DNA of 64,000 nt from contig JAHLMK010000020.1 of assembly GCA_019915135.1 (NCBI GenBank), positions 372,001 through 436,000 on the forward strand. The letters run 5' to 3'. Below, piece by piece: positions 20,924-31,392 of this stretch; the stretch's first letter is position 1, and every line of letters begins with the position of its first letter. The stretch is from Strobilurus pachycystidiatus (taxonomy: Eukaryota; Basidiomycota; Agaricomycetes; Agaricales; Physalacriaceae). A program made the translations under genes and the position numbers. A model generated the notes under the pieces. The model did no database searches, was not told the DNA's origin, and saw nothing but the letters and a program-made list of their open reading frames with translations.

Positions 20924-23900
20924 TTTAGCGTGTAGATAGACATCGGGCGCTGTAGACTACGCTAAGCCCCTTATCCGCTTGTCTGGAGACTATCGCCCCC
21001 ACTACCTGTAAATCCGCCACCGAGAAAAATACCATTATGTACACCCGTTGCCGGGTAGTGTGAGACTCAGAAAATCAAGGGGTTGTGTTACCTTGCCGTC
21101 CTAGGGGACGTAATTCTTTCTATACTCACTAAAATCTCGGACTGTTTGGCGCGGGAGAAATCAATCCACTCCTCGTGGAGTGAGCTTTCATGAAGGAGTG
21201 TTCCACTCCATTTTTCCATCACGGTTTGTGGCGTGATGCGTTTGTTTCTGAACCTCTTTGCCGTGACGTAGTCCATTGTCAGGATGGAGTTCATCTTCGC
21301 CACCCACTTATTGTGTATTGCTTTGGCCGTTAGCCATTTCTCCGGATCGTCGCCCCGCTCGATTCGCCGGTCACATCTGATCAGCCATATTAGTCTAGCC
21401 GACTCGGAGATTACCGTCGTTAATAGCTGATCGGCCCCTGGACGTTTCTTTCCGTCCTCCGCCGAGTTCGATAGTAGCGCACAGCCTAGGATCGTACCGA
21501 TGTTCATTCGTCTCGGCCAGGCTATCTTCTTCGCTTCCATGATGCGTCTCGCAAGTGCCCATATAGTCTCTCTTCCCGGAATTTGGCAGTCCAGGAGTAT
21601 GTGTTCCATGGTCTCGGTGACCTGGCAATGCGGGCAGGTTCCACGTTGTTCATAGTTCGGTATTCTTTGCCAGTATGTGCCCAATTTGTATGCTTCCTGT
21701 GCGATATTCCAGTAGAAGTTTTTAACTTTCTTACTCAGGTTTGGGTGTCTCATCGCTGTCCAGAGCTGTTTGTCTGTCGGCAGGAAGCCTGCGTTCTCTT
21801 TGACAGCCCACCTCGCGACATCCAGGTTGCACAGTGCCGCTCTTCTCAGTGGTACCTTCTTTTCTGTTTTGATGATTTCGTACGCTGAGCTTTGGGTCAG
21901 GGTACTGAGCAAGACCCCATCCTGGTCGAGGTCGCTGGGGATTTCGATGTTTATCTCCTCTCTACTTTCTTCTATCGCCCCCTTGTTGGCGTTTTCTATT
22001 GCTCTCGCCATGTTCTCTTTCTCCGTTCTAGGTGAGTAGTTCGCAAAGTACGACTTCCCTTGTCTGGATCTCAGTTTTGCTACAAGACATTTTATGATAT
22101 CTCGGTTTGTTTCCCGGAGCCAGTTGACGTCCTCGTTCTTTTTCAGGTCGTCTACTAGTTTTATTCGCAGCGATGAGCTTCTCAGGACGAATGCTAGGTC
22201 GTCCGTGGGTCTCGCTCTTCTCGCCACTTCCAGCATTGTATATGCTTCACCGGCTTCCGCCGATTGGTATTCATCTGGCATGGGGATGGAGAGTGCGATG
22301 TTGGCGTCTGAGTCGCAGTAAGACCCGCCCCCTGTCATGACTTCGTCGTCATGTTCGCGATCGCATGTCCCTGCTATATAAACCTTTCTTTTCCGTCTCC
22401 TCAGTCTAGAGACCGCTAATTTTTTTCCAGGATTGCCACGTCTGGCTCCCTTTCCCTTTCCAAACAGTCTGAATACATCGTCCGTTGATTCGGCTGGGTA
22501 GTGACCCGTGAAGAGGTACTCGCCGTCCTTTTCCTGTGTTGCTCCTTGATTTTCTCCCCTCGAGATTAGCGGGTTCCATTCGGGGCTTAGTTCGTTCAGC
22601 ATCTTTCTTGCTTGGTTGACGCATCTGTTCGGATGCTTGCACCCGAACCATTCCCGGTCCTCCTTGCATTTGCGGCAGGAACACTTGGGATGATCATGGT
22701 GTCCGTGGTCGTCATTTAGGCGTTCGCGTACTATTTCTTCCGCATCGCCGGTCGTCTTTACAAGATGGCATTCTCGTAGGCATCTACTATTTGTGGTGTT
22801 GTTGCTCTTTCTCTTGCCAGTGAAAGCGAAGTGGTGCCAAATCGGCATCTCCCGTTTCACCCTCTCCGTCGGGAACAATGCTTCAGGTCTGATGTTGTAT
22901 TTCCTGCCCACCCTCATCATTTCTGACAGGTCGAGTGGTAGTTTTGTCTTGTAGACTCCTGGGGACCAGGTCTGTAGGTACATGTTTACCCGAGCGTCTG
23001 GTGACACTTTCTTTTTGTTGTCCTCGGTGATTGCGTCTTGCAGGATCCAGTCTGCGAAGAACGCCCAGATTGGACGGCTTTCGTTGGGGCGTAGGTACGA
23101 CTTTAACTGCATCAGTGTTATCGCATCGTTTCTCGCCTCCAGATCGATTACGCCTTTCCCACCTTCGTCCAGAGGGAGCGTTAGCGTCATGAGGTTCACT
23201 GGCGGTGTTCCGGTGTTATCCCACATGAACTGACGTATCATCTTTTCGAGGGACTTCCTCACCTCCTTGGGCATGCCCTGTGCCGATGTGAGGAATTGTG
23301 TTATTCCCGCTGGGAACATTCTGCTGATGATTGCCCGCCCATCCATCGTTGGGTGGCTTTTATTCCATTGTGCTAGTCTTTTCTGAACTTTCTCTAGGTT
23401 CGTTGACCATATCGACTCTTCATCGAAGTGATTCCCCATCTGACTTCCCAACGTTCTGGCTGTCTTCCCATCGGTTGCGATTTCGGTTCCAACCGGGATT
23501 GCCTCTTGGGTCGCGTTTACTTTCCTCGTGGATATTACTCGTTGGCGATATTCCTCGGTGCCTATCGGAATCACAATTGTCTTTTCAATGTTGAACTTCG
23601 CACCTGACGCTACGCACCAGTTGTCTAGGATTCTCATAAGAGTTTCAAAGCTGTCGTGTTCAGACAGATAGACTGTTGTGTCGTCGGCGAACAAGGTAAG
23701 TTTCAGGGTTCTGTTAAGAAACGGAACCTTGTATCCGTGTAGGTCTGATTGTCTAATTTCTTCTGCTAGTGGTTCGATCGCAAGGTCAAACAGTAAGCAT
23801 GAAAGTGGGTCGCCTTGCCTCACTCCTCTTGTTACTTGGAAGGGCTGGCTTATTTCGCCGTTTATAACCACTGACGTGTGCGCGTCTTTGTACAGCTCTT

Positions 23901-24558
23901 TTACCGTCTGGACGAACGTATCCGGGAAGTTGAAACTTTCAAGAACCTTCCACAGGTAGTCATGGGATATTTTATCGTAAGCCTTCTCTTGGTCTAGTGC
24001 CACTATGATCCCGTTGATCTCCGCCGCTTCTGCGTACGTCGGGATGAGATTGGTTAGTTTAATCGGGTCGAGGATACTTCTCCCTTTCAGGAAACCTGTC
24101 TGGTCCTCGTGAATTATTCCTGGCGCCTCAGCTGCTAGTTTGACGGATAGGGCCTTCGTAAATATCTTGTAATCCGTGTTCAGGAGAGTGATGGGACGGT
24201 AATTCGCTATTACTCGTACGTCCTTCTTTTTGTATATGGGGCACATCCACCCTTCGGCGAATCTTGTTCCCTCGGTGACTCCGTGAGCTTCTATGTCGTT
24301 GTAGATCGCAGTAAGGAGTGCTGCTATATCTAATCCACGGTTTCCTTGGCGTGTCTTTTCCTCGAAACGTCTCTGCAGTCTCTTCCAGAGTTCGTATGGG
24401 AGGCCATCGATTCCTGCTGCACTTTGGTTTTTCGATGTGCGTAGCGCGTGTGCTACCTGTTCTATCGTGAGTCTTTTCCCCATCCTCTGTTTACTTTCTT
24501 CTGACAGGCTCTTCCGAAGGTTAGATGTAAGCTTATCTGTTGTAGAAGGGCCATTTTC
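20870..24558 (-). mobile_element. 5'-truncated LINE with poly(A) tail and 15-base duplication
   Basis: A 38-base T run (20885-20922) is the poly(A) tail of a minus-strand element. AGAAGGGCCATTTTC occurs at both ends (20870-20884 and 24544-24558), which is the expected target duplication of target-primed reverse transcription. The body is about 3.6 kb and starts inside the ORF2 region, so the apurinic-type endonuclease is missing. This is usual 5' truncation. Confidence 0.9.
21088..24543 (-). CDS. Non-LTR reverse transcriptase (ORF2 fragment)
   Basis: An open minus-strand frame runs from the MITE junction to a stop at 21088. The formal ATG at 24588 lies in MITE sequence, so the first 15 residues are fusion. 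RT motifs in order are QSAAGIDGLPYELWK, TLLNTDYKIFTKALS, QTGFLKGRSI, ALDQEKAYDKISHDYLW, TRGVRQGDPLSCLLFDLA, and the catalytic FADDTTVYL. Downstream is a Cys-rich segment (CSCRKC...WFGCKHPNRC) and a zf-RVT-like end (CPHCQVTETMEHILLDC). This matches the Tad/L1-like LINEs of Agaricomycetes. No RNase H is seen. The uninterrupted frame of about 1,150 codons means little decay since insertion, but it lacks endonuclease and its own promoter. Confidence 0.88.
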   Translation of the reverse strand, partial: TTDKLTSNLRKSLSEESKQRMGKRLTIEQVAHALRTSKNQSAAGIDGLPYELWKRLQRRFEEKTRQGNRGLDIAALLTAIYNDIEAHGVTEGTRFAEGWMCPIYKKKDVRVIANYRPITLLNTDYKIFTKALSVKLAAEAPGIIHEDQTGFLKGRSILDPIKLTNLIPTYAEAAEINGIIVALDQEKAYDKISHDYLWKVLESFNFPDTFVQTVKELYKDAHTSVVINGEISQPFQVTRGVRQGDPLSCLLFDLAIEPLAEEIRQSDLHGYKVPFLNRTLKLTLFADDTTVYLSEHDSFETLMRILDNWCVASGAKFNIEKTIVIPIGTEEYRQRVISTRKVNATQEAIPVGTEIATDGKTARTLGSQMGNHFDEESIWSTNLEKVQKRLAQWNKSHPTMDGRAIISRMFPAGITQFLTSAQGMPKEVRKSLEKMIRQFMWDNTGTPPVNLMTLTLPLDEGGKGVIDLEARNDAITLMQLKSYLRPNESRPIWAFFADWILQDAITEDNKKKVSPDARVNMYLQTWSPGVYKTKLPLDLSEMMRVGRKYNIRPEALFPTERVKREMPIWHHFAFTGKRKSNNTTNSRCLRECHLVKTTGDAEEIVRERLNDDHGHHDHPKCSCRKCKEDREWFGCKHPNRCVNQARKMLNELSPEWNPLISRGENQGATQEKDGEYLFTGHYPAESTDDVFRLFGKGKGARRGNPGKKLAVSRLRRRKRKVYIAGTCDREHDDEVMTGGGSYCDSDANIALSIPMPDEYQSAEAGEAYTMLEVARRARPTDDLAFVLRSSSLRIKLVDDLKKNEDVNWLRETNRDIIKCLVAKLRSRQGKSYFANYSPRTEKENMARAIENANKGAIEESREEINIEIPSDLDQDGVLLSTLTQSSAYEIIKTEKKVPLRRAALCNLDVARWAVKENAGFLPTDKQLWTAMRHPNLSKKVKNFYWNIAQEAYKLGTYWQRIPNYEQRGTCPHCQVTETMEHILLDCQIPGRETIWALARRIMEAKKIAWPRRMNIGTILGCALLSNSAEDGKKRPGADQLLTTVISESARLIWLIRCDRRIERGDDPEKWLTAKAIHNKWVAKMNSILTMDYVTAKRFRNKRITPQTVMEKWSGTLLHESSLHEEWIDFSRAKQSEILVSIERITSPRTAR

Positions 24559-24986
24559 GGCGGTCCAGAATTTCCAGAATCTGGCCATTTTCGGCGGTTT
24601 TCATTGGACCCATCTTTTGAAAGGGCTTTTTCGGCGGTTCCAAGCATGAGACGTCGAAAATTGGTCCATTTTCTCGTATTTTTCTCCAAATTGTTCAAAA
24701 ACACCCCATTTGACCTTCTGCCGTTTCTCGGGTGCCTCTACATCGGCGGCGTCATTTTCCGTATTAGGTACGCTGTCTCCGGGCACTACTTAGCAGAGGG
24801 AAAGATTTTTCCTCTGGCCGAAGAAGTTGACCCCAAATTGGTGGTCAATTCGGCGGTCATCGCCTTGCACATAGTCAAAGTTTGGTCGTATTCGGCGGTC
24901 ATTGGGACTGTAGTTTTCGATTCGAAGGTGCCAAATTCGGCGGTTTGCATCGAACATACCCAAAAAATTTCCCTCAAATTCGGCGG
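24556..24986 (+). repeat. Subterminal TTCGGCGGT repeats of the MITE
   Basis: Seven copies of TTCGGCGGT in the same orientation lie at about 24556, 24590, 24629, 24849, 24891, 24936 and 24978, plus a degenerate copy near 24741. Clustered short subterminal repeats near one end are typical transposase-binding sites of hAT-type elements (inference). Confidence 0.7.
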
Positions 24987-25025
24987 TTTTGGGACCGCAC
25001 CTCGAACCGTATTGGCGGGGGTCCT

Positions 25026-25068
25026 GGTAGCAGTTTCACTGTCACGGTAAAAGGTACTAGCCCGCGTC
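25026..25068 (+). repeat. Right half of the split CACGGTA repeat
   Basis: It continues GGTAGCAG-TTTCACTGTCACGG to GTACTAGCCCG, as in the intact copy at 480-517. Confidence 0.8.
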
Positions 25069-25238
25069 AACCCACCGCCCATCCTGTGACACTATATGAA
25101 ACGTCAGTCGCCGTACGACATATTCAAGTCTACGCAGCTGTGCGTTTCTACACTCGTCTTGCATGAGCGGCAACAAACTCCTGTAATGCGCCGTCCGTAT
25201 TCAAATCTCCCTGCCAATCAGTGATGTCGCTTGACATC

Positions 25239-25649
25239 TTAACACCAGCTGGAATAGGCAGGATACCGACTGACGCGTTTGCTTCTTGGAGAGCGCTGTT
25301 GTTGGCGAGGAGCGGTCGACACTGAGGAAGAGGCGCGTGTCGTACGACGCGTTTGCGTAGGTTCCCTCAGGTTGAGCGCAAGCTCAGGCTGTCCGATGTC
25401 GGTTGGCTTGAGCCGATGGTCTCTGATGCGATGTGGGGATGGGAGGCTGTGGGGCTGGGACTCCGGCTGATGTGTCTGGGCCCACTGAGATCGAGTTATA
25501 CGCCAAGAGGAAGCCGGCACGGAAAGGGAGAGTTTAACATTCGGCGGGGGTGGCGTGTCTTCATCGCCCGAGTCGGCATCGTTGTCAGATGGCGGAGGCG
25601 TCTCGTCGGAGACTCCTTGACGAGTCCTAGCTGTAGATTTGAGCATCAA
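25239..25649 (-). CDS. Low-complexity hypothetical frame
   Basis: A 136-codon minus-strand frame rich in Pro, Ser, Arg and Thr (SDNDADSGDEDTPPPPN, later TQTRRTTRASSSVS). The bias could reflect a disordered N-terminal exon of a host gene cut by the inverted-repeat element at 25629. No domain is seen and there is no clear partner exon. Confidence 0.25.
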   Translation of the reverse strand: MMLKSTARTRQGVSDETPPPSDNDADSGDEDTPPPPNVKLSLSVPASSWRITRSQWAQTHQPESQPHSLPSPHRIRDHRLKPTDIGQPELALNLREPTQTRRTTRASSSVSTAPRQQQRSPRSKRVSRYPAYSSWC

Positions 25650-26207
25650 GTCTCAGGCTGTAGCCAGGTTAATGAGTTGCCTCAGATCCTGGAGCTAGCC
25701 AGAGCACAGCCACTACTGCGAGTTTTTTGTTAGATGATGTAAGCAGTAAGGGTAACATATAATAAAATATATTTCACAATATAAGTTATCATATAATATC
25801 ACATTACAAGATAATACAATCACATAAGCTTATAATAATTATGTATCTAATTCAATGACATAGTTAGTACTTTTGTATTTTGAAGCATCCACAGAGTGGG
25901 ACAAATTACCATAAAGGGAAAGGCTTGAATTTTTCTTCCAGCTCAAATAGACGTTTTCAAACCCCGAGACACCTCCCTAACCTCACCCTAACCTTTCTAA
26001 CCCTAACCCGTCATATAAAACACAATGCTTAATGCAGACTTAGGTTGCTCATCGCAACCTAAGCCTTTCTGACTAATGCACAGGGCTGATTATGTAAGCA
26101 GGTACAATATTCTCATGTTCTGGCTATAGCCACCCCCCTGGCTACGTCCAGGATCTGAGACAACCCATTATCCTGGCTACAGCCTGACTTGACGCTCAAA
26201 CCTACAA
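25629..26207. mobile_element. Inverted-repeat element (MITE-like)
   Basis: About 75 bases at the left (TAGCTGTAGATTTGAG..., including CAGGCTGTAGCCAGG and CTCAGATCCTGG) recur inverted at the right end, 26133-26207, with few mismatches. The interior is AT-rich and non-coding. No clean target duplication is visible, so the insertion may be old and the ends are approximate. Confidence 0.65.
25975..26009 (-). repeat. Interstitial telomere-like repeats
   Basis: Three CCCTAA units and one TCTAA occur within 35 bases. TTAGGG is the standard filamentous-fungal telomere unit. The tract is short, degenerate and inside the inverted-repeat element. Confidence 0.55.
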
Positions 26208-26363
26208 CTACTTGTGCCTTGACCATAACGAGATGTAGTAACTCGCTGATGAACGCGTATAGGCTCCCGTGGTGGCGGCGGCATGACCTACAGGCATTAA
26301 GTTAGGAGAATGCAAAGAGATAAAATGTAAAAAGAGAGAAGATGTGAAATTCACAGCTGACAC

Positions 26364-26519
26364 AGAGCTCGGCACGCGTCAGAATGCATCGACACCCTCA
26401 AAGCACCCGTCGTAGAGTTGTAAGAGAGTCTTAGAGCTAAAATCGACGCAGTCATTCGCGATGTCCGAGCTCGGCACGCGTCAGACTGCGTCGATGTCCT
26501 CAGAGCACCCACCATCGTA
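26364..26519 (+). repeat. Two-copy direct repeat of about 50 bases
   Basis: GAGCTCGGCACGCGTCAGA followed by a similar GTCGATG...CTCAGAGCACCC occurs at 26367 and 26467, 100 bases apart. No gene was recognised between 26208 and 27073. An (ATTG)4 microsatellite lies near 26862-26877. Confidence 0.6.
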
Positions 26520-27073
26520 GATGAGTGCAATGAGCAGAATATTGGAGGAGAAGGAACGAAAGAAGAGGTAAAGAAAGAACACACGCTAGAGACAAAATTT
26601 CACGCGTTCTAGTCGAGACAGGGTTAAAATTGCCTCAAGTTTCGCGAACACGACGCATCCCGAATTTCACGGAGGATCGTCCGCTGGGCATGATGGGGGA
26701 CGGAAATAAGCATTTGGCGTGGCGTCTACCCCGCATCGTTTCCCCAGGTTACGGCTGAAGCGTACCAGCCGTGGAAAGATGAGCAGGTAGATTAACGATA
26801 CTGCACTTATCTGTACTCTACGCTGCGTCCGGCGATCCTTTGGGTCCGTGCCGTGTATTTATTGATTGATTGATTGATAGTCCGTGGATCCGTCTTCCCC
26901 GCATACCTAGGCTTTGGCCGAAGCACGTGATCGGATGCATTTGATCCCACATCCGGCCCGTCCTTAGCCTAACAAGAAAGGAAAAGGCCTAACTTAGACT
27001 AAGACTTCATTACGACTGGTCATGTTGACCGCCAACAACCTCCAGGGCACCCACGCCCCCATCGCCCGCGACC

Positions 27074-29945
27074 ATGCTGCAACCACTCCCAACCCCCGTC
27101 CTTGCCGTCACACACGACGCCCTCCGCGACATTGACGGCGACGACGCCCTCTCCAGCCTGTGGTTTCGTGCGTGGTCTCTGTCTGTTCAGTGGGACACGC
27201 CCGCTGACCAGTGCATGTCATACAGTGTTCAGCAAATGCAAGGGCGGCCTGCACGACGGTCAGCGCCTCGAGAACATCTCCTGGCGCTTGTGGCACCGCG
27301 AGCTCAGCGACTCGCACTCGTATCACCCGCTGACACCAGACTCGCCAGCGGAAGTAAAGGCGCCCTCTTTCTTCACTAGCCCACACCCGCATGGTAAGTC
27401 TGACGAACACGTGTACGCTGGCGACAATGCTAACGGCGCAGACACAGCGGTCAGCTCGACGTCCCGGATGCAGATTCAGCGCGTGGTTCACGACCTCAGC
27501 GGACAGAAATTTGCCTTTCCACATGTCGTCCATCCGACACCTCCTGCCACCCCAGTACGCCGTCTCGCTTCTCCCTCGTCCATCCCATTAGTCAAACAGC
27601 TCTCTTCCCAGCTTCCACCGCCACGAACTTCCTCCGCACCTCGCCAGTCACCTCAGCCGCCCGCCCCCATGCCCGCAGCCACACTCAAACCTACAGAGCC
27701 CAAGTTCTACACCAGTTCGCCATCGTCCGCTTCATCGCCGTTGTTGTCGGGCTCGAATTCCTCTAGCTCAGCCCTCCACGATGAAGAGCGCATATCTACC
27801 CAGTCCTCCACTTGCACCGACATTCCTCCGTCCCTATCTCGCACCGAGACCCTCCCTGCTGGCATGAATCAAATAGAAAAGATCCGCTCTCTCTCCTCGA
27901 TAGGGCCGCGTCAACATTCTGCCATAGGCAAGTCTACACGACAGGCACGGACGTCATCGGCCAAGGACCGTGAGCCCATGGAGACCGAGGATCGCGCTCC
28001 CGCAGAGGCGCACCGCTTGGAATTAGAGCGGGATGCGAGCAGGCAACAGGAGCAGCACGACAAGGAGCGCCTCATGTCTAGGGAACTTGACATTCGCCAC
28101 AAACGATGGGAGCAGGAGTTGCAACGTGACGAAAAGTTGAGGGAGCACAATGTGAAAGAACTGCAGCGCATCGATCAGGAGCGGGAGAGGGAGTGGAAGA
28201 AGCAGCGGGCAAAGGTGCAGGGCAATCACTTGAAACCCACCGCGTCGACTAGCCATCTCCCCACCCAGGATTCCGCGATCTTTGACTTTACCGTGCCGTA
28301 CAGTCTTCAGCCCTCCGGTGCTTCCCATCCCGAGTGCAATCGCATCGTCTTTGGCCTCAGTCGCGCTCTCAGTCCACCCAAGCCTTCTTCCGCCATCCGG
28401 CCGTCGAATAAGGGCAAGGGCTGCGAGACTCTCCTTACTTCTGGCGGCAATCTCAGTCTGCATACCCTCGTCAAGGAAAAGGCGGCGGCTCGGGTCCAGA
28501 GCAATTTGAGAGGCGCCTTCACCCCGATGATGCAAGGCAGCCCGACAATGAGCGAGTATTCCAAGACCTTATCAAGTCGTCATAGTCGGCCTTCGCCTAG
28601 TCCGCAGCCGAGACAGGCGACGAACGGATTAACCAAGGCTGCGATGCAGGCGCAGGCTCTCAAGTCGGCCTCTAAACCAGCGACGCCACCGAGTGTCAAA
28701 GGGAAGGAGAAGGCTGGTGCTGTGACCAACGGCAATCGCCAGATCATGCTGGTGTCGGATGACGACAACGAGTCAGATGAGGACTGGACATCCGCCGACG
28801 AAGATGAAGAAGAGGAGGAGCCACAAGTGCAGGTATATTCTTATTGTTTTGATCTCTACATCTCGATGCTCACTTCTACCTCATAGCCTCGTCTCAAAGC
28901 AGTCTCACATTTGCCACCGCCAGCACCGGTCACTCAGGTGAACCATCGCACTGCGAGGAATCGTCGGACAATGCCAGCGGACATGGAAAAACACCTGCAT
29001 ATGGACGAGCTACATCAGGCATTCGAGGAGGCCGAGCGGCAACAAGAGACTTTCACTTTCGACAAGCTGCCCAAGCGATGTTACTCCAATCTCTCCCGCA
29101 CCAACTATGGTCTCTTGACTCAACTCATGCATCCAGATCCTAAGGCTTTACCGGAGCTTTACCGACGAGGCTATCCGAGCTCCGATCTCAGGGAGCGACC
29201 GACTCCGAGAACGGGCCCTCCTGGTCTGTATCCCAGCCAGAGTGTGGCAGTGCTTCCGGTAGCGGCTCAGGTGTCTGTCGGCAGCGTGAGGGAAGGGGGT
29301 ACGATCCGGACCATTGAGCGGGAACGAAGGCGCCCAGAAGAGCATGAGATGGAAGACGAGAGCGAGGGCGAGGACAACGACAACTCTTTACCGCTGACCA
29401 AATCAGTCGCGCAGGAGAAGTTGAAGGCTATCCTTGTGAACTTGCGAGGCGGGGGTGGAAACGCGAACGCGAACAAGATCGCTCCCATACGACCGCAGGA
29501 TCAGCAGCAGCAAACCTGGGAGCGGCGACTGCCTCATCGGTTGCATACGCATACGACGGCGGAAGATCAGCGACCTCCGGCTGTAGTGCTGGAACGAACG
29601 ACGACCGACCCGATAACGGTACCTTTGTTCCCCTACAATCTTCCTGTCGCCGCCATCCCCGTGTCTCCGCGCACTACGCGCCGGTGGATGCTACAGACGG
29701 AGATGTCGGAAAGCGTCCGGACGAGCCTCTTGTGGCAGCGCCAGCAGGACAAGCAGCTCATGCCTCGGCGGAACAAGAGTATGATATCGCAGATTCCCAG
29801 TGTGGTTAGGCTCACGGAGAAGCAGGAGTCCTCCGCTTCTGATGGCAGCGCCATCGAGCAGGAGCGGAACGAGGCCCGCAATGAGATTCGTCGGGTTAAC
29901 CTGATGCGGAACAAGAGCTGGGCGGCGGATTATCACCCGCAATAA
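27074..29945 (+). CDS. Mks1-like regulator (AreA GATA-like motif plus DUF3295)
   Basis: Exons are 27074-27167, 27226-27393, 27442-28832 and 28887-29945 (introns of 58, 48 and 54 bases). The first splice creates SSLWFLFSKCKGGLHDGQRLENISWRLWHREL across exons 1-2. This is the PF08550 (DUF1752, 'AreA GATA-like') signature, named from memory. A long Ser/Pro-rich region follows, then a charged coiled-coil-like stretch (about 27960-28200, RLELERDASRQQEQHDKERL). An acidic patch DEDEEEEEP comes before intron 3. The last exon carries a DUF3295-type end: PVSPRTTRRWMLQTEMSES and SLLWQRQQDKQ. Yeast Mks1, a negative regulator in nitrogen/retrograde signalling, has the same motif; that function is only inferred here. 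All frames are open, so the gene looks intact. Confidence 0.78.
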
Positions 29946-31392
29946 TGTCTCTCATTTGGGGTTGGACACAACACACATTTTGACGCTCTTAGTGTAATTG
30001 GTATTCATCTGTGTTTTTAGCTGTAGAATTACTTGTTCATATCTCTCAATGCTTTCGGTGGTATGGGTAGCCTTACTTGTACGATTGTCATTATTATTCT
30101 CATTCGGCAGTTAATAGATAGTGAATGGAAATGATTGAACTTCGGGGTATTCTGTTTACTCGGTGCCCTCGGCCGCGAACATGCACAATAAAATTTGAAG
30201 TTAACTTGAACCCTGACGGATACCAGTGTCCCCGCATTTTGGTCATTGAAAGTAGGCTTCCGCCGTACTAATACGACCTTATGTTGCATGGAAATCGGCC
30301 GTTTGCCCCTCGAAGCTGCCAAGTGCTCAGTCTCTTTTGCTTGTCATGGGTTTAGCCAACCTGGACTGACGGTGTGCTCGGGCGCGCACTTACACTCTCG
30401 CGTTACACATGACGGCCTCTCTGATAATGGCGACGATCGAGAAGTATGTTCTCTCAGTCGAAAAGTATGTTCTCTCAGATATATGTTGAGAATACGGCGC
30501 TGTATCTCACGTCCGTACTTATCCGCCGTTTTCAATCCCGCATTCTAATATGTCAGACTCGTCAAACATACTCCCCGTTTTCATAGTGGGTTGCCCTATT
30601 CCATTCAAAAGACACTCTTAGCAGCTGACGATATAACATAGGTCTGTCCCTTCGTTCATTGTTACCTTTCATGAGGTAAGTGATTTCAATCTCAGTCTTG
30701 CATCGCGCTAACGATTCCGTAGACTTCACGCGGCATTCATGCCTCGGACCCGTCCTCGCTATTTCTTACTTCCTTCCTTCCAGACTTACCTTCACTGGAC
30801 CATGATGACGGTAAGCAATTGCTCGCTTGTGCTCACAGTCTCCTTTAAGAACCTCGTATTGCAGCGTTCCGGACCTGCCACTATCTTGGTGCTCGAGACT
30901 GGTGCGTCCAGTATTACGACGCACGGTCCTACGAGGTGATTGACACCACTCTAGCACATGTCTGGTCCGACCCATTGACCACCAACTGCGCTTGGTGTTT
31001 TGCTGCGGATTTGACAGTCGCGGAACTGATACGGTAAATCTCACCAATCTGGACGCTCGATTTGAGTAAGTCTTTGCCTGAGAGTACTCTGAAGATTGCT
31101 AACAAACATTTAGAACGCTTTTGTTCCACCTGGTACTGGGCGTTCCATGTATGCCCTGAGGCTATAAGCTGCAACAAAAGCGTACATGCAGACGCTTAGA
31201 GCAAAGGCAGGGCATACACGCCCTGCTGCTCGCAGCCTCTAGGTTCCCAACGTCCATTCTGACACGTGTTAGCGCCAAGTTTCCAAATACTTCGATGGTT
31301 ATAAACGGTTTGTAAATTTCTTCGGTCGCTACATGTGTTTCTAACCCTGTTTATAAACGTTTCGCCGAGATGGCCGAGTGACAACACTTGCT
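29946..31392. other. No gene recognised
   Basis: Downstream of the Mks1-like gene. Only short frames are present. A tandem pair AAGTATGTTCTCTCAG occurs at 30441 and 30462. Splice-like fragments at 30640-31130 do not assemble into a recognisable protein. Confidence 0.4.

Larger units (their letters stand above)
20834..25025. mobile_element. hAT-like MITE carrying a nested LINE
   Basis: The ends are inverted repeats of about 27 bases (AGGACCCCCGCCAATACGGT at the left, its complement at the right). They are flanked by the exact 8-base duplication GGTAGCAG at 20826-20833 and 25026-25033. The copy at 405-519 shows the unoccupied site with a single GGTAGCAG. Without the LINE and one copy of its 15-base duplication, the element is 518 bases long and non-coding. 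I assign it to hAT from the 8-base duplication and the subterminal repeats, although its tip is not the usual YARNG. Confidence 0.85.

Noticed and set aside
24544..24588. LINE start codon at 24588
   Set aside because: 24559-24588 belongs to the host MITE. The LINE body ends at the 15-base duplication.
27108..27533. Minus-strand gene antisense to the Mks1-like gene
   Set aside because: The frame is a high-GC shadow of the spliced plus-strand exons and has no motifs.
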